Shown here: positions 47,045-54,706 of the stretch, one piece after another
Layout: each line of letters opens with the position of its first letter
How positions within the stretch are numbered: position 1 is the stretch's first letter
DNA from: Cellulomonas avistercoris
GTDB taxonomy: Bacteria; Actinomycetota; Actinomycetes; Actinomycetales; Cellulomonadaceae
DNA length: 64,000 nt
Direction of reading: 5' to 3'
Assembly (NCBI RefSeq): GCF_014836445.1
Contig: NZ_JACSQV010000005.1
Span: 68,796 to 132,795 of the forward strand
Notes under the pieces: generated by a model
What the model was told of the DNA's origin: nothing
Database searches by the model: none
What the model saw: only the letters and a program-made list of their open reading frames with translations
Made by a program: the position numbers and the translations under genes

Positions 47045-48373
47045 ATGACGACTATCGGTGACCGTGTGCGCGAGGCGCGGTTGGCTGCTGGGCTGTCCCA
47101 GACGGCCCTGGCGGGCAACGCCTTCTCGCCCAGCTACATCTCCCTCATCGAGGCGGGGCACCGTGAACCCACGGACGCGGCCCTCGGCGTGCTGGCCGAA
47201 CGGCTCGGCACGACCCTCGAGTTCCTCAAGCACGGCGAGGACGGACCGAACGAGGCCCGCACCCGGCTGGAGCTCGACTACGCGCGGCTGGACCTGGCCA
47301 GCGGTGACGCGGCCGGCGCCGCCCACCGCATCATGGGCCTGGACCTGACGGTCGTCACACCTGTCCTGCGGGTGGAGGCGCTCACGACACTGGCGCGCGC
47401 CCACGAGCTCCTGGGAGAGCTCGAGACGGCGATCACCCTGCTCGAGCCGCTGCTCGCCGAGACGCAGCAGCGTCCCGACCACCTGCGGGCCGCGGTGCTC
47501 ACCACGGCCCTCGTCGGGTGCTACCTCGAGGCGGGGGACCTGCACCGTGCGGTGGAGGTCGGGGAGCGCACGCTCGCGGACCTCGACAGCGCGGACCTCG
47601 TCGGGACGGACGAGCACCTGCGCCTGGCCTCGACGGTGCTGTGGGCCTACGTCGAGCGCGGTGACCTGCTCTACGCGACGCACCGGGCCGCCGAGCTGGT
47701 CCGGCTGGCGGAGTCGCTCGGCACGCCGCGCGGTCGCGGGAGCGTGTACTGGAACGCCGCGCTCGTCGCCGAGCAGCGCCGCGACTACGAGCTCGCGCAG
47801 CGGTACACGGAGCGCGCGCTCGCGCTGCTCTCGGAGGGTGAGCCGGACCGCGACCTGCCGCGGCTGCGGCTGAACTACGCGTGGCTCCTGCTGCGCTCCG
47901 AGCCGGCCGACCCGCGCGCCGCGCTGGCGCAGATCGACAAGGCGGAGCCGGGCCTGCAGGCCGTCGGGTCGGCGCTCGACGTCGCTCGTCTGCAGGTCGA
48001 GCGCTCGCGCGCGCACCTCCTGCTCGGTGACGAGGCTGCCGCCGAGGCCGATGCCCGGGCGGCGCTGGACCGTCTGGGCGAGGCGCCCCGGCTCGAGACC
48101 GCCACGGCGCAGATCGCCCTGGGTGACGTGCTCGACGCGCGCGGCGACCACGACGGTGCGGCGAAGGCGTTCCAGTGGGGCGCCGACGTGCTCGGGATGA
48201 TGGCGGCGACGCGGCACTCGGCCGGCGTGTGGCGCGACCTGGGGGACCGGTACCTGCGGCGCGGGGACGTCGAGGCGGCGGCCCGGGCGTTCGACCGCGC
48301 GCTGCGCGAGGCGGGCTTCCAGCCGTCGGTGCCGACGGGTGCGCCGCGTGAGACGTGGTCGCTCGGCAGCTGA
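47045..48373 (+). CDS. HTH-TPR transcriptional regulator (RRNPP-like architecture)
   Basis: The 442 residues start with a Cro/XRE-type helix-turn-helix (about 1-62: IGDRVREARLAAGLSQTALA, SPSYISLIEAGHREPTDAAL, GVLAERLGTTLEFL) and continue with about nine tetratricopeptide-like helical pairs (from residue 70, for example LTTLARAHELLGELETAITL and SVYWNAALVAEQRRDYELAQRY). This architecture occurs in peptide-sensing RRNPP receptors such as PlcR and PrgX, and also in non-peptide regulators. The ATG is eight bases from TACAAT, so the mRNA is near-leaderless. Peptide sensing is inferred from the adjacent secreted mini-peptide, not shown by sequence. Confidence 0.85.
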   Translation: MTTIGDRVREARLAAGLSQTALAGNAFSPSYISLIEAGHREPTDAALGVLAERLGTTLEFLKHGEDGPNEARTRLELDYARLDLASGDAAGAAHRIMGLDLTVVTPVLRVEALTTLARAHELLGELETAITLLEPLLAETQQRPDHLRAAVLTTALVGCYLEAGDLHRAVEVGERTLADLDSADLVGTDEHLRLASTVLWAYVERGDLLYATHRAAELVRLAESLGTPRGRGSVYWNAALVAEQRRDYELAQRYTERALALLSEGEPDRDLPRLRLNYAWLLLRSEPADPRAALAQIDKAEPGLQAVGSALDVARLQVERSRAHLLLGDEAAAEADARAALDRLGEAPRLETATAQIALGDVLDARGDHDGAAKAFQWGADVLGMMAATRHSAGVWRDLGDRYLRRGDVEAAARAFDRALREAGFQPSVPTGAPRETWSLGS

Positions 48374-48388
48374 CCCGCGCGGGACAGC

Positions 48389-48422
48389 GGAAGGGCGGCA
48401 CCCCTCGGGGTGCCGCCCTTCC
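48389..48422. terminator. Strong bidirectional terminator
   Basis: GGAAGGGCGGCACCCC-TC-GGGGTGCCGCCCTTCC: perfect 16-bp stem with a two-base apex, between the rightward HTH-TPR gene and leftward rpsT. Confidence 0.85.
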
Positions 48423-48479
48423 GGCGTTCGTACGGGACCTCGCGGTCCCTGCGCGCAGGTGGAAGCTGCGCGACCGGCC

Positions 48480-48740
48480 TCAGAGGCCGTTGACGGCCTT
48501 CGACAGCGCCGACTTGCGGTTGGCGGCCTGGTTGGCGTGGATCACGCCCTTGGACACCGCCTTGTCGAGCTTGCGGGCTGCGACGACGAGCGCAGTGCTC
48601 GCCGCCTCCTTGTCGCCACCGGCGACGGCCTCGCGGACGCGCCGCACGTACGTCTTCAGCTCCGACTTGACTGCCTTGTTGCGCAGCCGGGCCTTCTCGT
48701 TCGTGCCGATGCGCTTGATCTGGGACTTGATGTTCGCCAC
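48480..48740 (-). CDS. rpsT: 30S ribosomal protein S20
   Basis: S20 (86 residues) is a helical 16S rRNA-binding protein. The sequence starts [20 protein letters not shown], continues [19 protein letters not shown] and ends [20 protein letters not shown], all as in the family. GTG start with AAGAGAG upstream. Location facing holA-comEC is a normal actinobacterial arrangement, here separated by the EAL and peptide genes. Confidence 0.98.
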   Translation of the reverse strand: MANIKSQIKRIGTNEKARLRNKAVKSELKTYVRRVREAVAGGDKEAASTALVVAARKLDKAVSKGVIHANQAANRKSALSKAVNGL

Positions 48741-48884
48741 GTGTGAACTCTCTTGGCTAGGTCGCCGAAGCGATCTGACAGGTCGTAGAGGGCATGCGCA
48801 GCGCCGGGACTGGGGCGTGGGGACACCCTCGGGAAAGGCCTGCGCCCGCGCCCGCCGACCCGGACGGGCACGCGGTTCGACATC

Positions 48885-49406
48885 TTACCAGCCGTGGAGC
48901 CGACCGGCCGCACGCACCACTGCGGCGTACCGGCGGGCGTCCAGCGCGGCGCCCTCGCGGCGGACGTCTGCCGCGGGCAGCCGCAGGACGCGGTCGAGCC
49001 GCACCTCGCTCGGACGGCCCTGCCGGTCCCACCCGCCCGCGCCCACGTCGAGCCAGACGCGGCCGTGCCGGGCCTCGTCGGCGGCGTCGCGGTCGTGGTC
49101 CTTGCTCGTGAGCATCAGCGCCACCACCGTCCCTTGCTCGACCGAGAGCACGAGCACGGGCCGGTCCTTGCCACGGGCAGGGTCGTCCTCGTACGGCACC
49201 CACGTCCAGACGACCTCGCCGGGGTCCGGCCGGCCGTCGGGCCTCGGCGCGTACGCGGTGCGGACGGTGTCGATGGTGCTCGACGGCGCTGGGGGCGCCG
49301 GCACGGGAGCCGTGGGTCGCGCCTGCCGCGCGCGGGACGGCGAGCCCGCTCCCAGGAGCCGGCGGGCGACGCCTCGCAGGGTCGCGCCCCATCGTCGGTC
49401 GGTCAC
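48885..49406 (-). CDS. PemK/MazF-like protein, solitary
   Basis: The 173-residue protein has an Arg-rich start followed by the PemK/MazF-type barrel: RPDPGEVVWTWVPYEDDPAR, GKDRPVLVLSVEQGTVVALM and LTSKDHDRDA. These resemble the GDVVWVDL and RPALVLS blocks of MazF endoribonucleases, with a long C-terminal extension (VRLDRVLRLPAADVRREG). No antitoxin-like gene is next to it, upstream or downstream, so a classic toxin-antitoxin pair is not present. Such solitary homologues near rpsT may have other roles. TACGCT lies eight bases before the GTG. RNase activity is not certain. Confidence 0.75.
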   Translation of the reverse strand: MTDRRWGATLRGVARRLLGAGSPSRARQARPTAPVPAPPAPSSTIDTVRTAYAPRPDGRPDPGEVVWTWVPYEDDPARGKDRPVLVLSVEQGTVVALMLTSKDHDRDAADEARHGRVWLDVGAGGWDRQGRPSEVRLDRVLRLPAADVRREGAALDARRYAAVVRAAGRLHGW

Positions 49407-49530
49407 GGTGGTCGAGCGTAGCCCGCACGCGGGGACCGGGACGGGCCGGCTCGGTGCAGGCGGGGGAGGCCGGTTCGACACTCCGGTCGTGGTCCTCGCG
49501 CCACGTAACGCGACGTTGACACGGGCGGAC

Positions 49531-49536
49531 TACATT
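49531..49536 (+). promoter_or_regulatory. Leaderless -10 box of the ATP-grasp operon
   Basis: TACATT, six bases, ATG at 49543. Confidence 0.65.
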
Positions 49537-49542
49537 CGCGCC

Positions 49543-51123
49543 ATGGCGGACCTCTTCGACGACTACCCGGCCGGGACCGCCTGGGACGAGATGATCGGTC
49601 CCGAGGGCGAGGTCCGTGCGGCCTACCGGCACGTGCACTCGGCGCTGGCCCAGCTGTCGGCCGGCGAGCTCCGCGCGCGCGCCGACACGCTCGCGCGCTC
49701 GTACCTCAAGCAGGGGGTCACGTTCGACTTCGCAGGTGAGGAGCGACCGTTCCCCCTGGACGTCGTGCCGCGCGTCATGGCCGGTGACGAGTGGGAGCAC
49801 GTGGCCCCCGGCGTCTCGCAGCGGGTGCGGGCGCTCGAGGCGTTCCTCGCGGACGTCTACGGGCCGCAGAAGGCGGTCGCGGACGGTGTCGTGCCGCGCT
49901 CGGTCGTGGTGTCGTCCACCCACTTCCACCGCGCCGCCCGCGGGATCGAGCCCCCCAACGGCGTGCGGGTGCACGTCTCCGGCATCGACCTGGTCCGCGA
50001 CTCCCTGGGCGGCTGGCGCGTGCTGGAGGACAACGTGCGCGTGCCGTCCGGCGTGAGCTACGTGCTGTCGAACCGCCGGGCGATGGCCCAGACCTTCCCC
50101 GAGCTCTTCGCGGCGCTGCGCATCCGGCCCGTCGTCGACTACTCCCGCCGGCTGCTCGCGGCGCTCACGGCCGCCGCACCGCACGGCGTCGACGACCCGA
50201 CCGTGGTGGTCCTGACACCGGGCGTCTTCAACTCCGCGTACTTCGAGCACACGCTGCTGGCCCGCACGATGGGCGTGGAGCTCGTCGAGGGTCGCGACCT
50301 GTACGTCTCGGGCGGGCGGGTGTGGATGCGCACGACCCAGGGGCGCCGCCGGGTCGACGTCATCTACCGGCGCGTCGACGACGACTACATCGACCCGGTG
50401 ACGTTCCGCTCGGACTCGTTCCTCGGGTGCCCCGGGCTCATGACGTGCGCCCGGCTCGGCAACGTGACCATCGCGAACGCCATCGGCAACGGCGTGGCCG
50501 ACGACAAGCTGCTCTACACCTACGTCCCCGACCTCATCCGCTACCACCTGGGCGAGGAGCCGATCCTGCCGAACGTCGACACCTGGCGCCTGGAGGACCC
50601 GGGCGCCCTCGAGGAGGTCCTCGACCGCCTGGACGAGCTGGTCGTCAAGCCCGTCGACGGGTCGGGCGGCAAGGGGCTGGTCGTGGGGCCGCGCGCGACG
50701 CGCGCCGAGCTCGACGTGCTGCGCGGCAGGCTCCGGGAGGACCCCCGCGGCTGGATCGCCCAGCCCGTGGTGCAGCTGTCGACCGTGCCGACGCTCGTCG
50801 ACGACGGCCTGCGCCCTCGGCACGTCGACCTGCGGCCGTTCGCGGTCAACGACGGCGACTCGGTCTACGTGCTGCCCGGTGGTCTGACGCGCGTCGCGCT
50901 CCCGGAGGGCGAGCTCGTCGTCAACTCCTCGCAGGGTGGCGGCTCGAAGGACACGTGGGTGCTGGGCGGTCGCGTCCCGCGCCGCGCGCAGTCGCAGGGC
51001 CAGTCCCTGCCGCAGGCCGTGCCGAAGGACGCGTCGGTGCCCATCGACTCCCATCCGTCGGACACGCGTCCTCAGGTCATGCAGCAGCAGCAGCAGCGCA
51101 CGACGGGGGGCACGACGTGCTGA
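49543..51123 (+). CDS. Circularly permuted ATP-grasp protein
   Basis: The 526-residue protein belongs to the circularly permuted ATP-grasp family. RSYLKQGVTFDFAGEERPFP, EAFLADVYGPQKAVADGVVP, THFHRAARGIEPPNGVRVHV, RVLEDNVRVPSGVSYVLSNR, VVLTPGVFNSAYFEHTLLAR, DDDYIDPVTFRSDSFLGCPG and VVKPVDGSGGKGLVVGP are all present; they form the nucleotide pocket and metal sites. The family has been predicted to form peptide bonds together with its neighbours. The C-terminus is a Gln-rich tail (MQQQQQRTTGG). It is the first gene of a three-gene operon with an alpha-E protein and a transglutaminase. Confidence 0.92.
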   Translation: MADLFDDYPAGTAWDEMIGPEGEVRAAYRHVHSALAQLSAGELRARADTLARSYLKQGVTFDFAGEERPFPLDVVPRVMAGDEWEHVAPGVSQRVRALEAFLADVYGPQKAVADGVVPRSVVVSSTHFHRAARGIEPPNGVRVHVSGIDLVRDSLGGWRVLEDNVRVPSGVSYVLSNRRAMAQTFPELFAALRIRPVVDYSRRLLAALTAAAPHGVDDPTVVVLTPGVFNSAYFEHTLLARTMGVELVEGRDLYVSGGRVWMRTTQGRRRVDVIYRRVDDDYIDPVTFRSDSFLGCPGLMTCARLGNVTIANAIGNGVADDKLLYTYVPDLIRYHLGEEPILPNVDTWRLEDPGALEEVLDRLDELVVKPVDGSGGKGLVVGPRATRAELDVLRGRLREDPRGWIAQPVVQLSTVPTLVDDGLRPRHVDLRPFAVNDGDSVYVLPGGLTRVALPEGELVVNSSQGGGSKDTWVLGGRVPRRAQSQGQSLPQAVPKDASVPIDSHPSDTRPQVMQQQQQRTTGGTTC

Positions 51124-52046
51124 GCCGCATCGCGGAGTCGTTGTTCTGGATCGGCCGGTACGTCGAGCGTGCCGACGACACGGCGCGTCTGCTCGACGTG
51201 CACGTGCAGATCCTGCTCGAGGACCCGTGGGCGGAGGAGGACCTCGCGTGCCGGTCGCTGCTGTCCGTCATGGACCGCCCGGCACCGCCCGCCGAGCTCG
51301 ACGTGGGGCGCGAGCACGTCCTCGACGTCCTCGGCTACGACCGGTTCTCGCCGTCCTCCATCGCCGGGGCGCTCGTCGCCGCGCGGGAGAACGCGCGGCG
51401 CGCGCGCGAGATCGTCTCCACCGAGCTGTGGGAGTGCCTCAACACGAGCTGGAACCAGCTGCCCTCGCAGATGCGTCCGGCGCGACCGCACGACTACTTC
51501 ACGTGGGTGCGTGAGCGCGCCGCGATCGTCACGGGGATCGTCGAGTCGACGACGTCGCGCGACGACACCTGGCACTTCATGGTCCTGGGCCGCTCGATCG
51601 AGCGTGCCGACATGACCGCGCGTCTGCTGACGACGCGTGCGCTGGCGGGATCCGCGGGGCCGAGCTGGGCCACGCTGCTGCGCTCCTGCGGTGCGCACGA
51701 GGCGTTCCTGCGCACCTACCGGGGCAACACCTCGGACGAGCGCGCGGCCGGGTTCCTGCTGCTCGACCGCCTCTTCCCGCGCTCGATCGTCTACTCGCTG
51801 AACCAGGCCGAGGCGTCGCTGTCGGCGCTGGAACCCGTGGTCGACCGCACGACCATCGACGACGCACGGCGGCACATCGGCCTGGTGCGCACGAACCTGG
51901 AGTACCGGCCGCTGCTCGAGATCGTCGACGCGCTGCCGCGCGAGATGGAGCTCGTGCAGCGGGCCTGCTCGGCGGCGTCCGACGCGATCCGCGCGCGGTA
52001 CTTCCCGTCGGGTGCGGAGCTGACGTGGGTCGGGGAGGCGCTGTGA
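51117..52046 (+). CDS. Alpha-E domain protein (DUF403)
   Basis: The 309-residue all-helical protein starts MLSRIAESLFWIGRYVERAD and repeats this signature later as FMVLGRSIERADMTARLLTT. Other marks are GALVAARENARRAREIVSTE, LWECLNTSWNQL and HEAFLRTYRGNTSDERAAGF. It overlaps the upstream ATP-grasp gene by seven bases and is itself overlapped by the transglutaminase start (GTGA). The function is unknown; genomic context suggests a subunit or helper of a peptide ligase/modification system. Confidence 0.93.
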   Translation: MLSRIAESLFWIGRYVERADDTARLLDVHVQILLEDPWAEEDLACRSLLSVMDRPAPPAELDVGREHVLDVLGYDRFSPSSIAGALVAARENARRAREIVSTELWECLNTSWNQLPSQMRPARPHDYFTWVRERAAIVTGIVESTTSRDDTWHFMVLGRSIERADMTARLLTTRALAGSAGPSWATLLRSCGAHEAFLRTYRGNTSDERAAGFLLLDRLFPRSIVYSLNQAEASLSALEPVVDRTTIDDARRHIGLVRTNLEYRPLLEIVDALPREMELVQRACSAASDAIRARYFPSGAELTWVGEAL

Positions 52047-52882
52047 GCAGGCTGAGGATCGTCCACACGTCGATGTTCCGGTACGCCGAACCCGTGGTCG
52101 CGTCGTACAACGAGGCGCGCATGACGCCGCTGTCCCAGCCCGGTCAGGCGGTCCTCGAGACGCGCCTCGACATCCACCCGCAGACGTGGATGCACGACTA
52201 CCGCGACTACTGGGGCACGCAGGTCACCGCGTTCGAGGTCCTCGCGCCCCACCAGTCGCTGCTGCTGACGGCGGAGCACCTCGTCGAGGTCGTCGAGCGG
52301 CCGCGCGCCTCGTCGTCGGTCGGCTGGGACGTCCTGCACGGGCCCGAGGTGCGCGACCGGCTGTCCGAGCACCTCGCGGACACCGCCACCACCGAGGTGC
52401 CCGAGGAGGTGGCGGCGATCGCGCGTCGCGCCGCGGCCGACCTCGCGCCGTCGGAGGCCGCCGAGGCGGTCTGTCTCGCGGTGCGGGACGAGCTCGAGTA
52501 CATCCCGGGCGTGACCACCGTCCACACCCCGGCCGCCGAGGCGTGGGCCAAGCGCACCGGTGTCTGCCAGGACATGGCGCACCTCGCGCTCGGTGCGCTG
52601 CGGGCGGTCGGCATCCCCGCGCGCTACGTGTCCGGCTACCTCCACCCCGACACGTCCGGCGAGATCGGCGCGACGGTCACGGGCGAGTCGCACGCGTGGG
52701 TCGAGTGGTGGACGGGGGAGTGGACCGGGTACGACCCGACCAACCGGGTCCGCGCCGGCGAGCAGCACGTCGTGCTCGGGCGCGGGCGCTGCTACGACGA
52801 CGTGCCGCCCCTGCGTGGCATCTACGCGGGCCTGCAGACGCAGGACCTGGTCGTGCAGGTGAAGATCACCCGCGAGGCCTGA
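52043..52882 (+). CDS. Transglutaminase-like protein
   Basis: The 279-residue protein has an N-terminal beta domain (IVHTSMFRYAEPVVASYNEA, RMTPLSQPGQAVLETRLDI) and a papain-like transglutaminase core. Catalytic Cys lies in AKRTGVCQDMAHLALGALRA, His in GESHAWVEWW, and Asp in WTGYDPTN. It ends with VYAGLQTQDLVVQVKI-like strands. The family is regularly linked to circularly permuted ATP-grasp and alpha-E genes. Its 3' end overlaps the convergent methyltransferase by 17 bases. Confidence 0.95.
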   Translation: MSRLRIVHTSMFRYAEPVVASYNEARMTPLSQPGQAVLETRLDIHPQTWMHDYRDYWGTQVTAFEVLAPHQSLLLTAEHLVEVVERPRASSSVGWDVLHGPEVRDRLSEHLADTATTEVPEEVAAIARRAAADLAPSEAAEAVCLAVRDELEYIPGVTTVHTPAAEAWAKRTGVCQDMAHLALGALRAVGIPARYVSGYLHPDTSGEIGATVTGESHAWVEWWTGEWTGYDPTNRVRAGEQHVVLGRGRCYDDVPPLRGIYAGLQTQDLVVQVKITREA

Positions 52883-53747
52883 GCCGGGCGGTGAGGGTGA
52901 ACGACGCGGGGAGCCGCTCGGGCCGGTCCGACAGGCGCCACTCGCCGGTCTCCCGGTCGTGCGTCATCAGGCCGGCGAGCGACTCCCACGGCACGCTGTC
53001 GTGCTCGTGCAGCCCGGTGATCTCCATGCCGGCGCCCAGCACGGCCGTCACGATCTCGCCGAGGCCGTGGTTCCACTCGACGGACAGCGGTGCGGCGACG
53101 GGCGCGCCGCCCGAGTAGGTGAACGTGTCGTTCCAGTGCAGCGGCTCGGGCTGCTCGAAGTACGGCAGCTCCAGCGCGGGCGTCGCCGCGCCGGGGGCGC
53201 TGATCCAGGACTGCTGGTCGCGGTCGGGATGCTCCGCGCCGACCACCATGCCCAGGGACGCGAGCAGGACGGGGTGCGCGTCGCGGACGAACAGCCGCCC
53301 GCCCGGCCGCAGCAGACCCGCGACGGTCTGCGCCCAGCGCTCGATGCTCGGCAGCCAGCACAGCGCGCCGATGCCGGTGTACACGAGGTCGAACCGCGCC
53401 GGTCCCAGCACGTCGACCGCGCTGTAGACGTCCGACACGACGTACTCGACGTCGGTCCCCGCGCGGGCCGCCAGGTCCTGCGCGGCCGCGATCGCGTCGC
53501 CCGACAGGTCGAGGCCGGTGACCCTCGCCCCCAGCCGCGCGAGGCTGAGGGTGTCGGTGCCGAGGTGGCACTGCAGGTGCACGGCGTCCAGACCGTCGAT
53601 GTCACCCAGGCGCGGCAGGTCGAACCGCACGACGCCCGACAGCGCCGTCGGGTCGTCGACGAGCTCCTGCGTGCCGTACCCGCTCGCGAGGTGCACCGGC
53701 ACCCGGGCGTCCCAGTTGGTGCGGTTGACCGCGAGGTAGTCGTCCAT
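52866..53747 (-). CDS. SAM-dependent methyltransferase (class I)
   Basis: The 293-residue enzyme has the Rossmann-type motif I HLQCHLGTDTLSLARLGARV (GxGxG is degenerate), motif LDLSGDAIAAAQDLAARAG, ELLPGGRLF-like RPGGRLFVRDAHPVL and the start DDYLAVNRTNWDARVPVHL. The substrate is unknown. ATG start with TACGGT seven bases before it. Overlaps 17 bases with the end of the transglutaminase on the opposite strand; neither reading frame is damaged. Confidence 0.92.
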   Translation of the reverse strand: MDDYLAVNRTNWDARVPVHLASGYGTQELVDDPTALSGVVRFDLPRLGDIDGLDAVHLQCHLGTDTLSLARLGARVTGLDLSGDAIAAAQDLAARAGTDVEYVVSDVYSAVDVLGPARFDLVYTGIGALCWLPSIERWAQTVAGLLRPGGRLFVRDAHPVLLASLGMVVGAEHPDRDQQSWISAPGAATPALELPYFEQPEPLHWNDTFTYSGGAPVAAPLSVEWNHGLGEIVTAVLGAGMEITGLHEHDSVPWESLAGLMTHDRETGEWRLSDRPERLPASFTLTARLRPRG

Positions 53748-53754
53748 GTGCCGG

Positions 53755-53760
53755 ACCGTA
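53755..53760 (-). promoter_or_regulatory. -10 box of the methyltransferase gene
   Basis: TACGGT on the minus strand, seven bases before ATG. Confidence 0.55.
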
Positions 53761-53808
53761 GCGCCGCGGCGTTCGGGCGCGCACGAGGAATGTGCGTGGA
53801 AGAGCCGC

Positions 53809-54546
53809 TCAGGGGGTCAGGGCACCTCCCACGGTCGCACGCGCCGCGGATCGGTCGCCCGTCACCACCAGGTGCGGGTCGTCGGCCGTCGTGCGTCCCC
53901 ACAGCAGCAGGGCGAGCGAGGCCGCCGGACCGGCCACCTCCGCGACGGGCGCCGCGGGCGCGTCGTCCGCGGCGTGCACGGTCCACGTGCGGTCCGCGTC
54001 CATGGCGACGAGGCGGACCCGCAGGGGTGGCGCTGCCGCCCGGCCGAGGCGCACCTGGCGGGGATGCATCACGTGCACGACCTCGTCGACCGTGTCGGCC
54101 CACAGCGCGGCGGGGACGTCCAGCGGCAGCCCGCCGGCGGTGCGCAGGTCCCACAGGTGCACGAGCGTCTCGTGCACCTGGCGGCGGTGCCAGAACCTGA
54201 CCACGCGGCTGTCGTCGAGCGTCCAGGCGGGCGCGTCGGGGTCCAGCCCGGCGAGCGTCTCGCGCAGCTCGGCGGCCTGGGTCGCGTACAGCTCGTCGAG
54301 GACGAACGGGCCGCGGCCCAGCGGCGTCTCCTGACGCCGGCACGCCTGCCCCGCCGCCCAGTGGTGGATGCGGGCGAGGTGCACCACCAGGTGGCGCACG
54401 CGCCACCGCCCGCACCACGGCACGGCCGCGGCGGGGTCCACCTCGGCGATCGTCGCGTGGAACCGGTGCTGCAGGGCGGCCAGCGTCGCGCGATCCGCGA
54501 CGGTCGCGTCGGCGGCGGCCGGTGGGGCGTCCACGGCGTGCTTCAT
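53809..54546 (-). CDS. DinB-fold protein, mycothiol-dependent maleylpyruvate isomerase-like
   Basis: The 245 residues belong to the four-helix DinB/MDMPI superfamily (TIGR03083 type) common in actinobacteria. [20 protein letters not shown] contains the first metal histidine region and [17 protein letters not shown] the HxxxH pair, followed by a C-terminal domain with [20 protein letters not shown]. Named members act on mycothiol-linked compounds, but most of this family is uncharacterised. Start ATG with CACCAT six bases before. Divergent from lepA. Confidence 0.85.
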   Translation of the reverse strand: MKHAVDAPPAAADATVADRATLAALQHRFHATIAEVDPAAAVPWCGRWRVRHLVVHLARIHHWAAGQACRRQETPLGRGPFVLDELYATQAAELRETLAGLDPDAPAWTLDDSRVVRFWHRRQVHETLVHLWDLRTAGGLPLDVPAALWADTVDEVVHVMHPRQVRLGRAAAPPLRVRLVAMDADRTWTVHAADDAPAAPVAEVAGPAASLALLLWGRTTADDPHLVVTGDRSAARATVGGALTP

Positions 54547-54706
54547 GGGACGATGGTGGTGCCCACCACCGACACCCGACAGAGCCACGCCTGCCACCGT
54601 GGGTCGGGATCCCGCCGACCACCGGTCGTCCGGGGCGTCGGGACGGTGCGCCACGCCACGGTCGCCCGACCGTCGACAGAACGTCCAGAAGCCGGAGAAC
54701 GCCGAG

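Noticed and set aside
48480..49406. rpsT and the PemK-like gene as a toxin-antitoxin pair
   Set aside because: rpsT is an ordinary S20 gene, and no antitoxin-like fold is present.
49516..49521. TTGACA as -35 for the ATP-grasp operon
   Set aside because: Only nine bases separate it from the TACATT box; spacing is incompatible with a normal promoter.
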